From NCBI RefSeq assembly GCF_006716675.1, contig NZ_VFPM01000004.1, forward strand, positions 310,001-374,000: 64,000 nucleotides of DNA, written 5' to 3'. The notes under the pieces were generated by a model, which was not told the origin of the DNA, ran no database searches, and worked only from the letters and a program-made list of their open reading frames with translations. Position 1 is the stretch's first letter. The number at the start of each line of letters is the position of its first letter. Both the position numbers and the translations under genes were made by a program. Source of the stretch: Humibacillus xanthopallidus (GTDB lineage Bacteria > Actinomycetota > Actinomycetes > Actinomycetales > Dermatophilaceae). Positions 35,481 through 45,302 of this stretch are shown here, piece after piece.

Positions 35481-36305
35481 TCAGGCGAGGGGGGAGAGGA
35501 AGACCTGGTCGAAGCGGGCGGCCCGGCCCTCGAGCTGCGGCACCTGCTCGTAGGCGTTGTGCAGCCCGGCGAGGGTCTTCTCGTGCAGGCGGCGGTAGGT
35601 CGCGCCGGGCTCGTCGCGCATGGCCCGCACGAGGTAGTACGTGAGGGCGCCGCTGAAGCTGCCGTCGATGTGGGCATCGGCCGACGTCTGGTCGTCGCGG
35701 CAGCCGCTGATGAGGGTCTCCGTGATGCCGACGTCGTGCACGTTTCCGGAGCTTCGCCTCCTGCGCCGCTTGGGTGTGCCGGTGAACTCGCCTCCGGCCT
35801 GCTCGTCGTCAGGGTTGGGCAGGAAGCGCGAGACCACCTCTGGCTCAGGGGCGCCCGGCAGGTGCGGCTCTCGCGTGTTGCTGCCGGAGTGGCAGCAGTC
35901 CATGACGACGGTGAGCGACGCTGCCGGGTTGAGCCGGTCGAAGGTGCTGCGCAGCCAGTCGTCCGTCAGCGGGTCGTTCCAGTCGAGGTCGTGGGGGCAG
36001 AGGATCTCGTCGCGGTGGTCGGTGACCTCGTCTCCGTTCGTGTCGGGCACGTTGGAGCCGTGGCCCGAGTAGTGGAAGTACAGCACGTCGCCCGGACCTG
36101 CCGTGTCGACGAGCTCGGCGATCGAATGCGTCATCGCGGCCTTCGTGGCGTCCTCGTCGACGAGCATGGTGATGTCCGCGGGCGCGAACCCGTAGAGGTC
36201 GGTGAGGGCCCCGGCGATGGTGTGCACGTCGTTGACGCAGCCCCGGAGGTTGGCTCCGGGGATGGCGTACTCGTTGACCCCGATGAGCAGGGCTCGCTTC
36301 GCCAT
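35481..36305 (-). CDS. Type I metacaspase-like protease
   Basis: 274 aa. The p20-like domain begins K-R-A-L-L-I-G-V-N-E-Y, and the dyad is H82 (Y-F-H-Y-S-G-H-G-S) and C138 (V-V-M-D-C-C-H-S-G-S), so it should be a catalytically competent C14 peptidase. An Arg-rich loop (K-R-R-R-R-R, about 181-186) may be a self-cleavage or regulatory site, since metacaspases cut after Arg or Lys. A p10-like part (S-G-A-L-T-Y-Y-L) completes it. GAAGGAG precedes ATG 36305. First gene of the pair with the CHAT protein. Confidence 0.9.
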   Translation of the reverse strand: MAKRALLIGVNEYAIPGANLRGCVNDVHTIAGALTDLYGFAPADITMLVDEDATKAAMTHSIAELVDTAGPGDVLYFHYSGHGSNVPDTNGDEVTDHRDEILCPHDLDWNDPLTDDWLRSTFDRLNPAASLTVVMDCCHSGSNTREPHLPGAPEPEVVSRFLPNPDDEQAGGEFTGTPKRRRRRSSGNVHDVGITETLISGCRDDQTSADAHIDGSFSGALTYYLVRAMRDEPGATYRRLHEKTLAGLHNAYEQVPQLEGRAARFDQVFLSPLA

Positions 36306-36456
36306 GGTGCACTCCTTCGACCAGCGTGTTCGACCCGAGTGCCGTGCGGATCCGCGCGGCGGCGGCCTTCTCACCAGTGTTCTCCGCCCGTCAGGGTGAT
36401 ACAGCGAGTTCGGCCAACCTCACGGCGTACTCACGGGAAACCAGCCGCCCACCGCC

Positions 36457-36480
36457 CCGATCGAGAGAGCAGTTCGTCCG
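36457..36480. repeat. Single copy of the 41.7-kb intergenic repeat
   Basis: Matches the left arm of the inverted repeat at 41680-41701 with one mismatch (GAGAG for AAAG), and lies between the metacaspase promoter region and the end of the downstream split-barrel gene. Confidence 0.8.
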
Positions 36481-36486
36481 CTTGCC

Positions 36487-36975
36487 TCAGCCCGCTGCCT
36501 TCTCCATCGCGCGCTCGATGGCGCTCGGGAAGCGGGTCTGGAAGTCGAGCAGGGCGACCCACTCCGGGGTGAGGAAGACCCGGCTCATGCGGCTCGACAT
36601 CCTCCCGACGTTGGCGACCCACTCGTCCCCGGCCTCGTCGCCCATCATGCGTCTGGCGCACGCCGCATACTCCGGAGCGACGCCGTCGACCGTGTCGGTG
36701 CGCACCCGGCCGCGGATCTGGAGCACCTGGTAGGGCATCTCGTCGGTGTCGATCGACACCGCTGCCCAGTCGCCGTCATGGAGTGCCTTCATCTTCGGCG
36801 CGTCGGGCGGCGTGCCGAAGACGACCTCCGAGCCGTTCCAGTGGAAGCCGATCGGCACCACCCGGGGCGTGCCGTCGGTCCACACGTAGGCGAGGCGGGC
36901 GGGGAACGTCGACTGCAGAAGTCGCTGGGCGACGGGTTCCTGCAGGAGGGCGAGGTCGCCCTGGTGGCTTGTCAT
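36487..36975 (-). CDS. Pyridoxamine-phosphate-oxidase-like split-barrel protein
   Basis: 162 aa of the FMN/F420-binding split-barrel fold: R-L-A-Y-V-W-T-D-G-T-P-R-V-V-P-I-G-F near 27-44 is the usual opening, followed by K-M-K-A-L and I-R-G-R. Such proteins bind flavin, F420 or haem; the reaction cannot be read. GAGAGGAA lies before ATG 36975. Transcribed toward the metacaspase gene but separated from it by 181 bases and a repeat, so probably independent. Confidence 0.8.
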   Translation of the reverse strand: MTSHQGDLALLQEPVAQRLLQSTFPARLAYVWTDGTPRVVPIGFHWNGSEVVFGTPPDAPKMKALHDGDWAAVSIDTDEMPYQVLQIRGRVRTDTVDGVAPEYAACARRMMGDEAGDEWVANVGRMSSRMSRVFLTPEWVALLDFQTRFPSAIERAMEKAAG

Positions 36976-37172
36976 GACTGATTCCTCTCGTGCGTCCCCC
37001 GGGGGCTCCTTCCAGAGTGCTCCTGCCCGGAGCCCGCCGGAGCCGGATCGACGAACCCCGCCGAACGCGTGACGCCGAGGGCGTCGTGGGAGCGGCGCGG
37101 GCGGCCCGGCGAGCCGGCCGGGCGGCATACCCTTGCGGTGTCGCTCACCCCGCCGACCTGCGAAGGACACCG

Positions 37173-38366
37173 ATGTACGGCTCAGTCAAGGACGAGATCG
37201 CCGAGACCCTGCGCGAGATCGAGGAGGCCGGGCTCTACAAGCGGGAGCGCGAGCTCACGTCTCCGCAGGCAGCGCACGTGACGACGCTCAAGGCGGAGGC
37301 GCTCAACTTCTGCGCCAACAACTACCTCGGGCTGGCCGACGACCCGAGCGTCATCGCGGCTGCCAAGCAGGCGCTCGACGACTGGGGCTTCGGCATGGCG
37401 TCGGTCCGTTTCATCTGCGGCACGCAGACCCAGCACACGCGTCTCGAGTCGCGCATCAGCGACTTCCTCGGCACCGAGGCGACGATCCTCTACTCCTCCT
37501 GCTTCGACGCCAACGGCGGTGTCTTCGAGGTGCTCTTCGACGCAGAGGACGCCATCATCAGCGACGAGCTCAACCACGCGTCGATCATCGACGGCGTGCG
37601 TCTGTCGAAGGCGATGCGCTATCGCTACAAGAACGCCGACATGGCCGACCTCCGCACCCAGCTCGAGGCGGCGCGGACGGCCGGCGCCAAGCGTGTCGTC
37701 GTCGTCACCGACGGCGTCTTCTCGATGGACGGGTCGCATGCGCCCCTCGACGAGATCTGCGACCTCGCAGACGAGTTCGGCGCGCTCGTCTTCGTCGACG
37801 ACTCCCACGCCGTGGGCTTCGTCGGAGACGGCGGCCGCGGCACGCCCGAGCTCTTCGGCGTCATGGACCGCGTCGACATCCTCACCGGCACGCTCGGCAA
37901 GGCCCTCGGCGGTGCCTCCGGCGGCTACGTCTCGAGCCACCAGGAGATCGTCGACCTGCTGCGCCAGCGTTCGCGGCCGTACCTCTTCTCCAACTCCGTG
38001 GCGCCGGCCGTCGTCGCGGGGTCGCTGGCGGCGCTCGAGCTCGTCGCCTCCTCCGCAGAGAAGCGCGAGACGCTCAAGGCCAACACGGCGCTCTTCCACT
38101 CGCTCATGACCGAGGCCGGCTTCGACCTGCTGCCCGGCACCCACCCGATCCGCCCGGTGATGTTCCCCGGCGACGACGGCGCTCGCCGCGCTGCCGAGAT
38201 CGCCGACCACATGCTCGGCAACGGGGTCTACGTCATCGCCTTCAGCTTCCCCGTCGTTCCGCGCGGCAAGGCCCGCATCCGGGTGCAGCTCTCGGCGGCG
38301 CACTCCGAGGACGACGTGCGGGCGTGCGTGGCAGCGTTCGTCGCGGCTCGCGACGCCGTCGGCTGA
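37173..38366 (+). CDS. kbl: 2-amino-3-ketobutyrate CoA ligase
   Basis: 397 aa alpha-oxoamine synthase. N-F-C-A-N-N-Y-L-G-L near 46-55, D-D-S-H-A-V-G-F, and the PLP lysine in T-G-T-L-G-K-A-L-G-G are typical of Kbl. It splits 2-amino-3-ketobutyrate with CoA into glycine and acetyl-CoA, the step after Tdh. GAAGGA sits 5 bases before ATG 37173, and TACCCT near 37130 is a possible -10. The final 18 bases including the stop are repeated just downstream. Confidence 0.93.
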   Translation: MYGSVKDEIAETLREIEEAGLYKRERELTSPQAAHVTTLKAEALNFCANNYLGLADDPSVIAAAKQALDDWGFGMASVRFICGTQTQHTRLESRISDFLGTEATILYSSCFDANGGVFEVLFDAEDAIISDELNHASIIDGVRLSKAMRYRYKNADMADLRTQLEAARTAGAKRVVVVTDGVFSMDGSHAPLDEICDLADEFGALVFVDDSHAVGFVGDGGRGTPELFGVMDRVDILTGTLGKALGGASGGYVSSHQEIVDLLRQRSRPYLFSNSVAPAVVAGSLAALELVASSAEKRETLKANTALFHSLMTEAGFDLLPGTHPIRPVMFPGDDGARRAAEIADHMLGNGVYVIAFSFPVVPRGKARIRVQLSAAHSEDDVRACVAAFVAARDAVG

Positions 38367-38394
38367 CAAGCCACGCCGACGCCGTCGGCTGACA
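38351..38394. repeat. 18-bp direct repeat duplicating the kbl stop region
   Basis: CGACGCCGTCGGCTGACA at 38351-38368 and 38377-38394. The first copy contains the kbl stop codon. Confidence 0.85.
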
Positions 38395-38418
38395 GCGCGC
38401 CCCACGCCCGGGGGAGTG

Positions 38419-38447
38419 GCGCGGGCTCCCACGAACGGAGCCCGCGC
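38419..38447. terminator. Hairpin after kbl
   Basis: Perfect 11-bp stem GCGCGGGCTCC / GGAGCCCGCGC with a 7-base loop, between convergent kbl and the split-barrel gene, so it could serve both. Confidence 0.65.
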
Positions 38448-38538
38448 GACCGGAGCGCCCTGCGCTCCCCCTCGACCCGGGCACGAGATCCTTACCCCGA
38501 TCGGACGCGTTCGGACGTCCGGGGTAGGACGAGCTGAG

Positions 38539-38976
38539 TCAGGCGGTGTCGACCCGGGCGTGCAGCCACGGCCGGTGCAGGTCGAAGCGGCGGCCGGTGA
38601 CCTCGTCGGCCCTGATCTCGACGACGATGTACTTCTCGGTGTCGACCCAGGGCCGCAGCGGCAGCTGATCAATGATCCACGCGGCGGACCCCTCGAGGTG
38701 GCGGGCGCGACCGCGCACCACGACGCTCGTCGCGTGCTCGTCGACGACCTCGTCGACCTCGAAGGCGACGTCGGCGTTCATCGTGACGCCGAGCAGCTTG
38801 CTGCCCTCGGCGGTGAGGAAGTAGAGCCGGTCGTCCTTGACCGCGTAGTTGATCGGCACGATGTGCACCTCGTCGGCGAGGTGGTAGCCGAGGCGGCCGA
38901 ACTCGTGCGTGCGCAGGAACTCCCAGCACTCCTCGGGGTGGAGTTCGTGCACGGGGTTGGTGTCGTTCGAAGACAT
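38539..38976 (-). CDS. Split-barrel flavin/haem-binding family protein
   Basis: 145 aa, pyridoxamine-5'-phosphate-oxidase-like. C-W-E-F-L-R-T-H-E-F-G-R-L-G-Y near 17-31, H-I-V-P-I-N-Y, then V-V-V-R-G-R-A. The R-P-W-V-D-T-E-K-Y-I segment is common in the actinobacterial group linked to redox stress. GAAAGG lies 8 bases before ATG 38976. Different subfamily from the protein at 36487-36975. An inverted repeat sits 55 bases upstream. Confidence 0.82.
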   Translation of the reverse strand: MSSNDTNPVHELHPEECWEFLRTHEFGRLGYHLADEVHIVPINYAVKDDRLYFLTAEGSKLLGVTMNADVAFEVDEVVDEHATSVVVRGRARHLEGSAAWIIDQLPLRPWVDTEKYIVVEIRADEVTGRRFDLHRPWLHARVDTA

Positions 38977-39030
38977 GGTCGCCGCCTTTCGCGATAGCTT
39001 CCCGTCGTGGTCGGGCGAGTCCGCCTGGCT

Positions 39031-39045
39031 ACTACGAATGGTAGT
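39031..39045. promoter_or_regulatory. Inverted repeat, candidate operator
   Basis: ACTAC-gaatg-GTAGT, a perfect 5-bp palindrome with 5-base spacer in a locally AT-richer stretch between the divergent split-barrel gene and nadE. Binding protein unknown. Confidence 0.4.
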
Positions 39046-39117
39046 GAGAATAGTCCGGTCACGGCGCCCGGACTCGGCGAGTCTCCGGTCACACCTCGCG
39101 TGCGCTTGACTGTGGCC

Positions 39118-41160
<2,043 letters not shown>

Positions 41161-41178
41161 GAGGCGAGGAACCCGGTC

Positions 41179-41679
41179 ATGGCAGACACGCTCGTGGTCC
41201 GCGACTACGCCGACGACGACTGGCCCCAGGTGTGGCCGCTCATCGAGGAGGTCGTCCGGGCCGGTGACACCTTCCCGTACCCGACTGACCTCACCGAGGC
41301 CGAGGCCCGTCCGCTGTGGCTCGAGAACGGGCCGGGTGGGCGCACGACGGTCGCGACGGACGGGCCGCTCGTGCTCGGCACGGCCAAGATGGGGCGCAAC
41401 CGGCCAGGGCCGGGATCCCATGTCGCCACGGCGAGCTACATGGTCGCGGCCGACGCGCGCGGTCGTGGGGTCGGCCGTGCGCTCGTCGTCGAGTCGCTCG
41501 AGTGGGCGCGCCAGTCCGGTTATGCCGCAATGCAGTTCAACGCCGTCGTCGCCACGAACACCGCCGCCGTCAGGCTCTACGAGAGCCTCGGCTTCACCGT
41601 CGTGGGCACGGTGCCGCGGGCCCACGAGCTGCCGACGGGCGAGCGCGTCGGCCTGCGGATCATGCACATCGACCTCTGA
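41179..41679 (+). CDS. GNAT N-acetyltransferase
   Basis: 166 aa. The acetyl-CoA loop is A-R-G-R-G-V-G-R-A-L-V (about 95-105), and V-R-L-Y-E-S-L-G-F-T-V-V-G-T near 131-144 is the typical end of the fold. The acceptor substrate is unknown. Likely cotranscribed with nadE. A large inverted repeat begins at the base after the stop codon. Confidence 0.88.
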   Translation: MADTLVVRDYADDDWPQVWPLIEEVVRAGDTFPYPTDLTEAEARPLWLENGPGGRTTVATDGPLVLGTAKMGRNRPGPGSHVATASYMVAADARGRGVGRALVVESLEWARQSGYAAMQFNAVVATNTAAVRLYESLGFTVVGTVPRAHELPTGERVGLRIMHIDL

Positions 41680-41785
41680 CCGATCGAAAGAGCAGTTCGT
41701 CCGGCTCGGCCGCGAGCGGCCTCCCCGACGAACTGCTCTTTCGATCGGGTTGGGCGGCCTCCCCGACGAACTGCTCTTTGGATTG
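41680..41785. repeat. Perfect 22-bp inverted repeat plus a third partial copy
   Basis: Arms at 41680-41701 and 41727-41748 (core CGATCGAAAGAGCAGTTCG) are perfect reverse complements separated by 25 bases. A 26-base piece of the right side (41716-41741) recurs at 41754-41779. It fills the whole gap between the convergent GNAT and alcohol dehydrogenase genes, so it can form a strong hairpin in both transcripts and may act as a bidirectional terminator. A single arm occurs at 36457. Confidence 0.9.
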
Positions 41786-42826
41786 TCAGGCGGTGAGGAC
41801 GACCTTGAGGGCTCGGGTCTGCGCCGCGTCGGCGAAGGTGTCGTAGGCCTGCATGAAGTCGCCCAGCGCGAAGCGGTGGGTGACGAAGCGGGCCAGGTCG
41901 ACCTGGTGGGTCGCGAGCAGACGGAGCAGGGTCGGCGTCGAGTACGTGTCGACGAGCCCCGTCGTGATCGTGACGTTCTTGATCCAGAGATCCTCCAGGT
42001 GCAGGGTCGCCGGGCCGCCGTGGACGCCGACGTTCGCGACGGTCCCGCCCGGGCGGACGAGCGTGGCGCACTGCTCGAAGGTCGCGGCCACCCCGACGGC
42101 CTCGATGGCGACGTCCGCCCCGAGGCCGTCGGTGAGACCACGGACGATGTCGACCGCGTCCTCCCGGGACGGGTTCACCGTGATGTCGGCCCCGAACTGC
42201 TTGGCCGCCTCGAGTCGGGCATCGGCCAGGTCGATGGCCACGACGTGCGCCGGACTGAAGAGCTTGGCACCCATGATGGCGGAGAGCCCGACCGGGCCGG
42301 CGCCCACCACCGCTACGACGTCACCGGGACGGACCCGGCCGTTCAGCACACCGACCTCGTAGCCCGTGGGCCCGATGTCGGCGAGCATGAGTACTTCCTC
42401 GTCAGTCACACCTGCTGGGACGGCATACGTCGAGGTGTCCGCGAAGGGGACCCGCACGTACTCCGCCTGTGTGCCGTCGATCTTGTGCCCGAGGATCCAG
42501 CCGCCACCGCCGATGCACTGGCCGTAGCTGCCGTCGCGGCAGTAGCGGCAGGCACCACACGCGGTGATGCAGGAGACGAGCACGTGGTCTCCGACCTTGA
42601 CGTTCTTCACCCCGGAGCCGACCTGCTCGACGGTGCCCACGGCCTCGTGGCCGAGGATGCGCCCGTCGGTCACTGCTGCGACATCACCCTTGAGGATGTG
42701 CAGGTCGGTGCCGCAGATGGTGACGGTGTCGACCTTGACGATGGCGTCGGTGTCGGCCTGCAGCATCGGCTTCGGCACCTCTTCCCACGCCTTCCGGCCG
42801 GGGCCGTGGTAGACGATGGCGTGCAT
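41786..42826 (-). CDS. Zinc-dependent alcohol dehydrogenase
   Basis: 346 aa MDR. T-I-C-G-T-D-L-H-I and G-H-E-A-V-G hold the catalytic zinc, C-G-A-C-R-Y-C with a fourth Cys in Y-G-Q-C is the structural zinc site, and G-A-G-P-V-G is the cofactor motif. Members oxidise alcohols or reduce aldehydes with NAD(P). Starts 23 bases after hsp20, so it is probably in one operon with it. Substrate unknown. Confidence 0.9.
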   Translation of the reverse strand: MHAIVYHGPGRKAWEEVPKPMLQADTDAIVKVDTVTICGTDLHILKGDVAAVTDGRILGHEAVGTVEQVGSGVKNVKVGDHVLVSCITACGACRYCRDGSYGQCIGGGGWILGHKIDGTQAEYVRVPFADTSTYAVPAGVTDEEVLMLADIGPTGYEVGVLNGRVRPGDVVAVVGAGPVGLSAIMGAKLFSPAHVVAIDLADARLEAAKQFGADITVNPSREDAVDIVRGLTDGLGADVAIEAVGVAATFEQCATLVRPGGTVANVGVHGGPATLHLEDLWIKNVTITTGLVDTYSTPTLLRLLATHQVDLARFVTHRFALGDFMQAYDTFADAAQTRALKVVLTA

Positions 42827-42849
42827 GGTGGTGTCCTCGGGCACGGCGA

Positions 42850-43317
42850 TCAGCTGATCTCGACGTGCGTCGTCTTGGCCTCGGTGGCCTTCGGCATCGT
42901 CACGAGGAGCACGCCGTCGGCGAGCGACGCCGTCACGGCCTGCTCGTCGACGGGGACGGGGAGGATCGCCTCGTAGGTGAAGCTGCCCGAGGTCCGGGTC
43001 GAGTGACGCAGGGTCCCGTTGCCTTCCTTCTCGGTCGTCTTGGTGCCGCGCACGCTGAGGCGCCGGCCCGAGAAGTCGATCGTGATGTCCTTCTTGTCGA
43101 CGCCGGGCAGGTCGAGCTCGAGGGTGAAGGCCTCGTCGGTCTCGCGCAGCTCGCCGCCGGGGGCGAAGTCGCTGCCGGCCATGGCCGGCGACCACATCTG
43201 CTCCAAGAGGTCCTGCATCCGCGTGGCCCACGGAGCGAGGTCCGTCCACGGTGACAGCTCGACCCAGTGGGAGCGGTCACGGCGCTCGGTGGCCTTGCCG
43301 GGGGTGTTGATGGTCAT
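42850..43317 (-). CDS. Hsp20/alpha-crystallin small heat-shock protein
   Basis: 155 aa. The alpha-crystallin domain (about 55-150) has L-E-L-D-L-P-G-V-D-K-K-D-I, S-V-R-G-T-K and the closing A-S-L-A-D-G-V-L-L-V-T-M-P-K. It is an ATP-independent holdase. GAGGAGG precedes ATG 43317. Transcribed with the alcohol dehydrogenase and divergently from the acetyl-CoA synthetase operon, with a DosR/DevR-like box between. Hsp20 is a classic member of dormancy regulons in actinobacteria. Confidence 0.93.
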   Translation of the reverse strand: MTINTPGKATERRDRSHWVELSPWTDLAPWATRMQDLLEQMWSPAMAGSDFAPGGELRETDEAFTLELDLPGVDKKDITIDFSGRRLSVRGTKTTEKEGNGTLRHSTRTSGSFTYEAILPVPVDEQAVTASLADGVLLVTMPKATEAKTTHVEIS

Positions 43318-43399
43318 GGTGGAACTCCTCCTCGTTGAGACGTGCCGCGACTCCTCAGCGGCACACCACCAGTGCACCCCCCGCGGAGGTCACCAAACA

Positions 43400-43413
43400 G
43401 GGCCATTGGTCCC
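43400..43413. promoter_or_regulatory. DosR/DevR-like box
   Basis: GGGCCATTGGTCCC against the mycobacterial consensus core GGGACTWWAGTCCC: same length, 11 of 14 positions match. Its centre is 42.5 bases upstream of the predicted leaderless start at 43449, the usual activator position overlapping -35, and about 90 bases from the hsp20 start. The regulator itself is not in the window. Confidence 0.6.
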
Positions 43414-43448
43414 TGCCCGGCGAGATCGGGGCGCGGCATCGTGGTCTC

Positions 43449-45302
43449 ATGGCGGACTTGGCACTCCAGCGCAGCGTCGGCGAGCGGCGCCCCATCGAGC
43501 ACGTCCCGGCCCTGGCGCCGCTCATCGGCGACTACGACCACCGGCGGCGCACGTTCTCGTGGGAGCGGGCGCGGCACTGGCTCGACATCGACGGTGCCGG
43601 GCGCCTCAACATGGCCCACGAGGCCGTCGACCGCCATGCCGCCGGGCCGCTCGCCGACGTCGTCGCGATCCGCTTCCTCGAGAAGGCCGGGCCGACCTTC
43701 GAGCTGACGTATGCCGAGCTCAAGCACCAGAGCGACCTCACGGCCGCCGCCCTCCGCCGGCTCGGCGTGCTGCCGCACGATGTCGTGTGCACGCTCCTGC
43801 CGCGCATGCCCGAGCTCTACCTCACCGTCCTCGGCACCCTCAAGGCCGGCGGGGTCTACTGCCCGCTCTTCCCCGCCTTCGGGCCCGAGCCGGTGCGCGA
43901 GCGTCTCGCGCTCGGGCGTGCCCGGGTCCTCGTCACCGACCGGCTGTCCTACACCCGGAAGGTCGAGCCCCACCGGGCCGAGCTGCCCAACCTCGAGCAC
44001 GTCATCATCACCGACTCCGACGAGCGGGGTTGCCCTCGGGGCACGATTCCCTGGTCACGCCTGCTCATGGGCGGCGCCGCGGCGTACCACCCGAAGGAGA
44101 ACGTCGTGGCGCCGACGTGGCCGTCGGACCCGGCCCTGCTCCACTTCACGAGCGGAACGACGGGCAAGCCCAAGGGTGCCGTCCACGTGCACGAGGCGAT
44201 CCTCGCCCACCACGTGACGGCCGAGTTCGCGCTCGACCTGCGCCCTGGCGACATCTACTGGTGCACGGCCGACCCCGGCTGGGTCACCGGCACGTCCTAC
44301 GGGATCCTCGGCCCGCTCAGCTGCGGGGTCACCGTCGTCACGGACTCGGCCGACTTCGACGCGCGGCGGTGGTACCGGATCCTCCAGGACGAGCGCATCA
44401 CCGTCTTCTACACCGCGCCGACGGCGCTGCGCATGCTCATGCGCTCGGGCGCCGACCTCGCGCGCGAGTTCTCGTTCCCGGCGCTGCGGCACGTCGTCAG
44501 CGTGGGGGAGCCGCTCAACCCCGAGGCCGTCGTGTGGGGCCTCGAGGCCTTCGGGATGCCCGTACACGACACGTGGTGGCAGACGGAGACCGGCGCCATC
44601 ATGGTGAGCAACTTCCCCGGTATGCCGGTCCGCCCGGGCTCGATGGGACGCCCGGTCCCCGGGGTCGACGTCGCGGTGCTGGCCCAGGGCGACGACGGTC
44701 GGGCAGCCGTCGTCGATGGACGCGTGCAGGTGCTGACGGGGCCCGATGAGGTTGGTGAGCTCGCGCTGCGGCCCGGGTGGCCCTCGATGTTCCGGGCCTA
44801 CCTCGACGACCCCGACCGTTATGCCCGGGCCTTCGCCGACGGGTGGTACCTCACCGGCGACCTCGCGCGCATCGACGCCGACGGCTACGTGTGGTTCATC
44901 GGTCGCGCCGACGACGTCATCAAGTCGGCAGGCCACCTCATCGGCCCGTTCGAGGTCGAGAGCGCGCTCATGGAGCACCCTGCTGTCGCCGAGGTGGGGG
45001 TCATCGGCAAGCCGGATCCGCTGGCCGGCGAGATCGTCAAGGCGTTCGTCACCCTCAAGGTCGGCCACGAGCCGACTCCCGCACTGGCCCGTGAGCTCAT
45101 CTCGTTCGGTCGGCACCGCCTCGGCTCGGTCGCGCCGCGCGAGATCGCCTTCGACCAGGCGCTGCCCCACACCCGCAGCGGCAAGGTCATGCGCCGGCTG
45201 CTCAAGGCCCGTGAGCTCGGCCTGCCCGAGGGCGACCTGTCGACGGTGGAGACCCCGTCGACGCAGCCGGCGGGTGATGCTGCGGGGGAGGGGTCGTCAT
45301 GA
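43449..45302 (+). CDS. Acetyl-CoA synthetase-like acyl-CoA ligase (AMP-forming)
   Basis: 617 aa. The adenylate motif is T-S-G-T-T-G-K-P-K-G, with W-W-Q-T-E-T-G and G-W-Y-L-T-G-D typical of the acetyl-CoA synthetase branch. The acetylatable lysine region near the C-terminus is R-S-G-K-V-M-R-R. It would make acetyl-CoA (or a short acyl-CoA) from acid, ATP and CoA. CATCGT lies 6 bases before ATG 43449. First gene of a five-gene operon with overlapping starts and stops; the next gene overlaps by 4 bases. Confidence 0.88.
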   Translation: MADLALQRSVGERRPIEHVPALAPLIGDYDHRRRTFSWERARHWLDIDGAGRLNMAHEAVDRHAAGPLADVVAIRFLEKAGPTFELTYAELKHQSDLTAAALRRLGVLPHDVVCTLLPRMPELYLTVLGTLKAGGVYCPLFPAFGPEPVRERLALGRARVLVTDRLSYTRKVEPHRAELPNLEHVIITDSDERGCPRGTIPWSRLLMGGAAAYHPKENVVAPTWPSDPALLHFTSGTTGKPKGAVHVHEAILAHHVTAEFALDLRPGDIYWCTADPGWVTGTSYGILGPLSCGVTVVTDSADFDARRWYRILQDERITVFYTAPTALRMLMRSGADLAREFSFPALRHVVSVGEPLNPEAVVWGLEAFGMPVHDTWWQTETGAIMVSNFPGMPVRPGSMGRPVPGVDVAVLAQGDDGRAAVVDGRVQVLTGPDEVGELALRPGWPSMFRAYLDDPDRYARAFADGWYLTGDLARIDADGYVWFIGRADDVIKSAGHLIGPFEVESALMEHPAVAEVGVIGKPDPLAGEIVKAFVTLKVGHEPTPALARELISFGRHRLGSVAPREIAFDQALPHTRSGKVMRRLLKARELGLPEGDLSTVETPSTQPAGDAAGEGSS

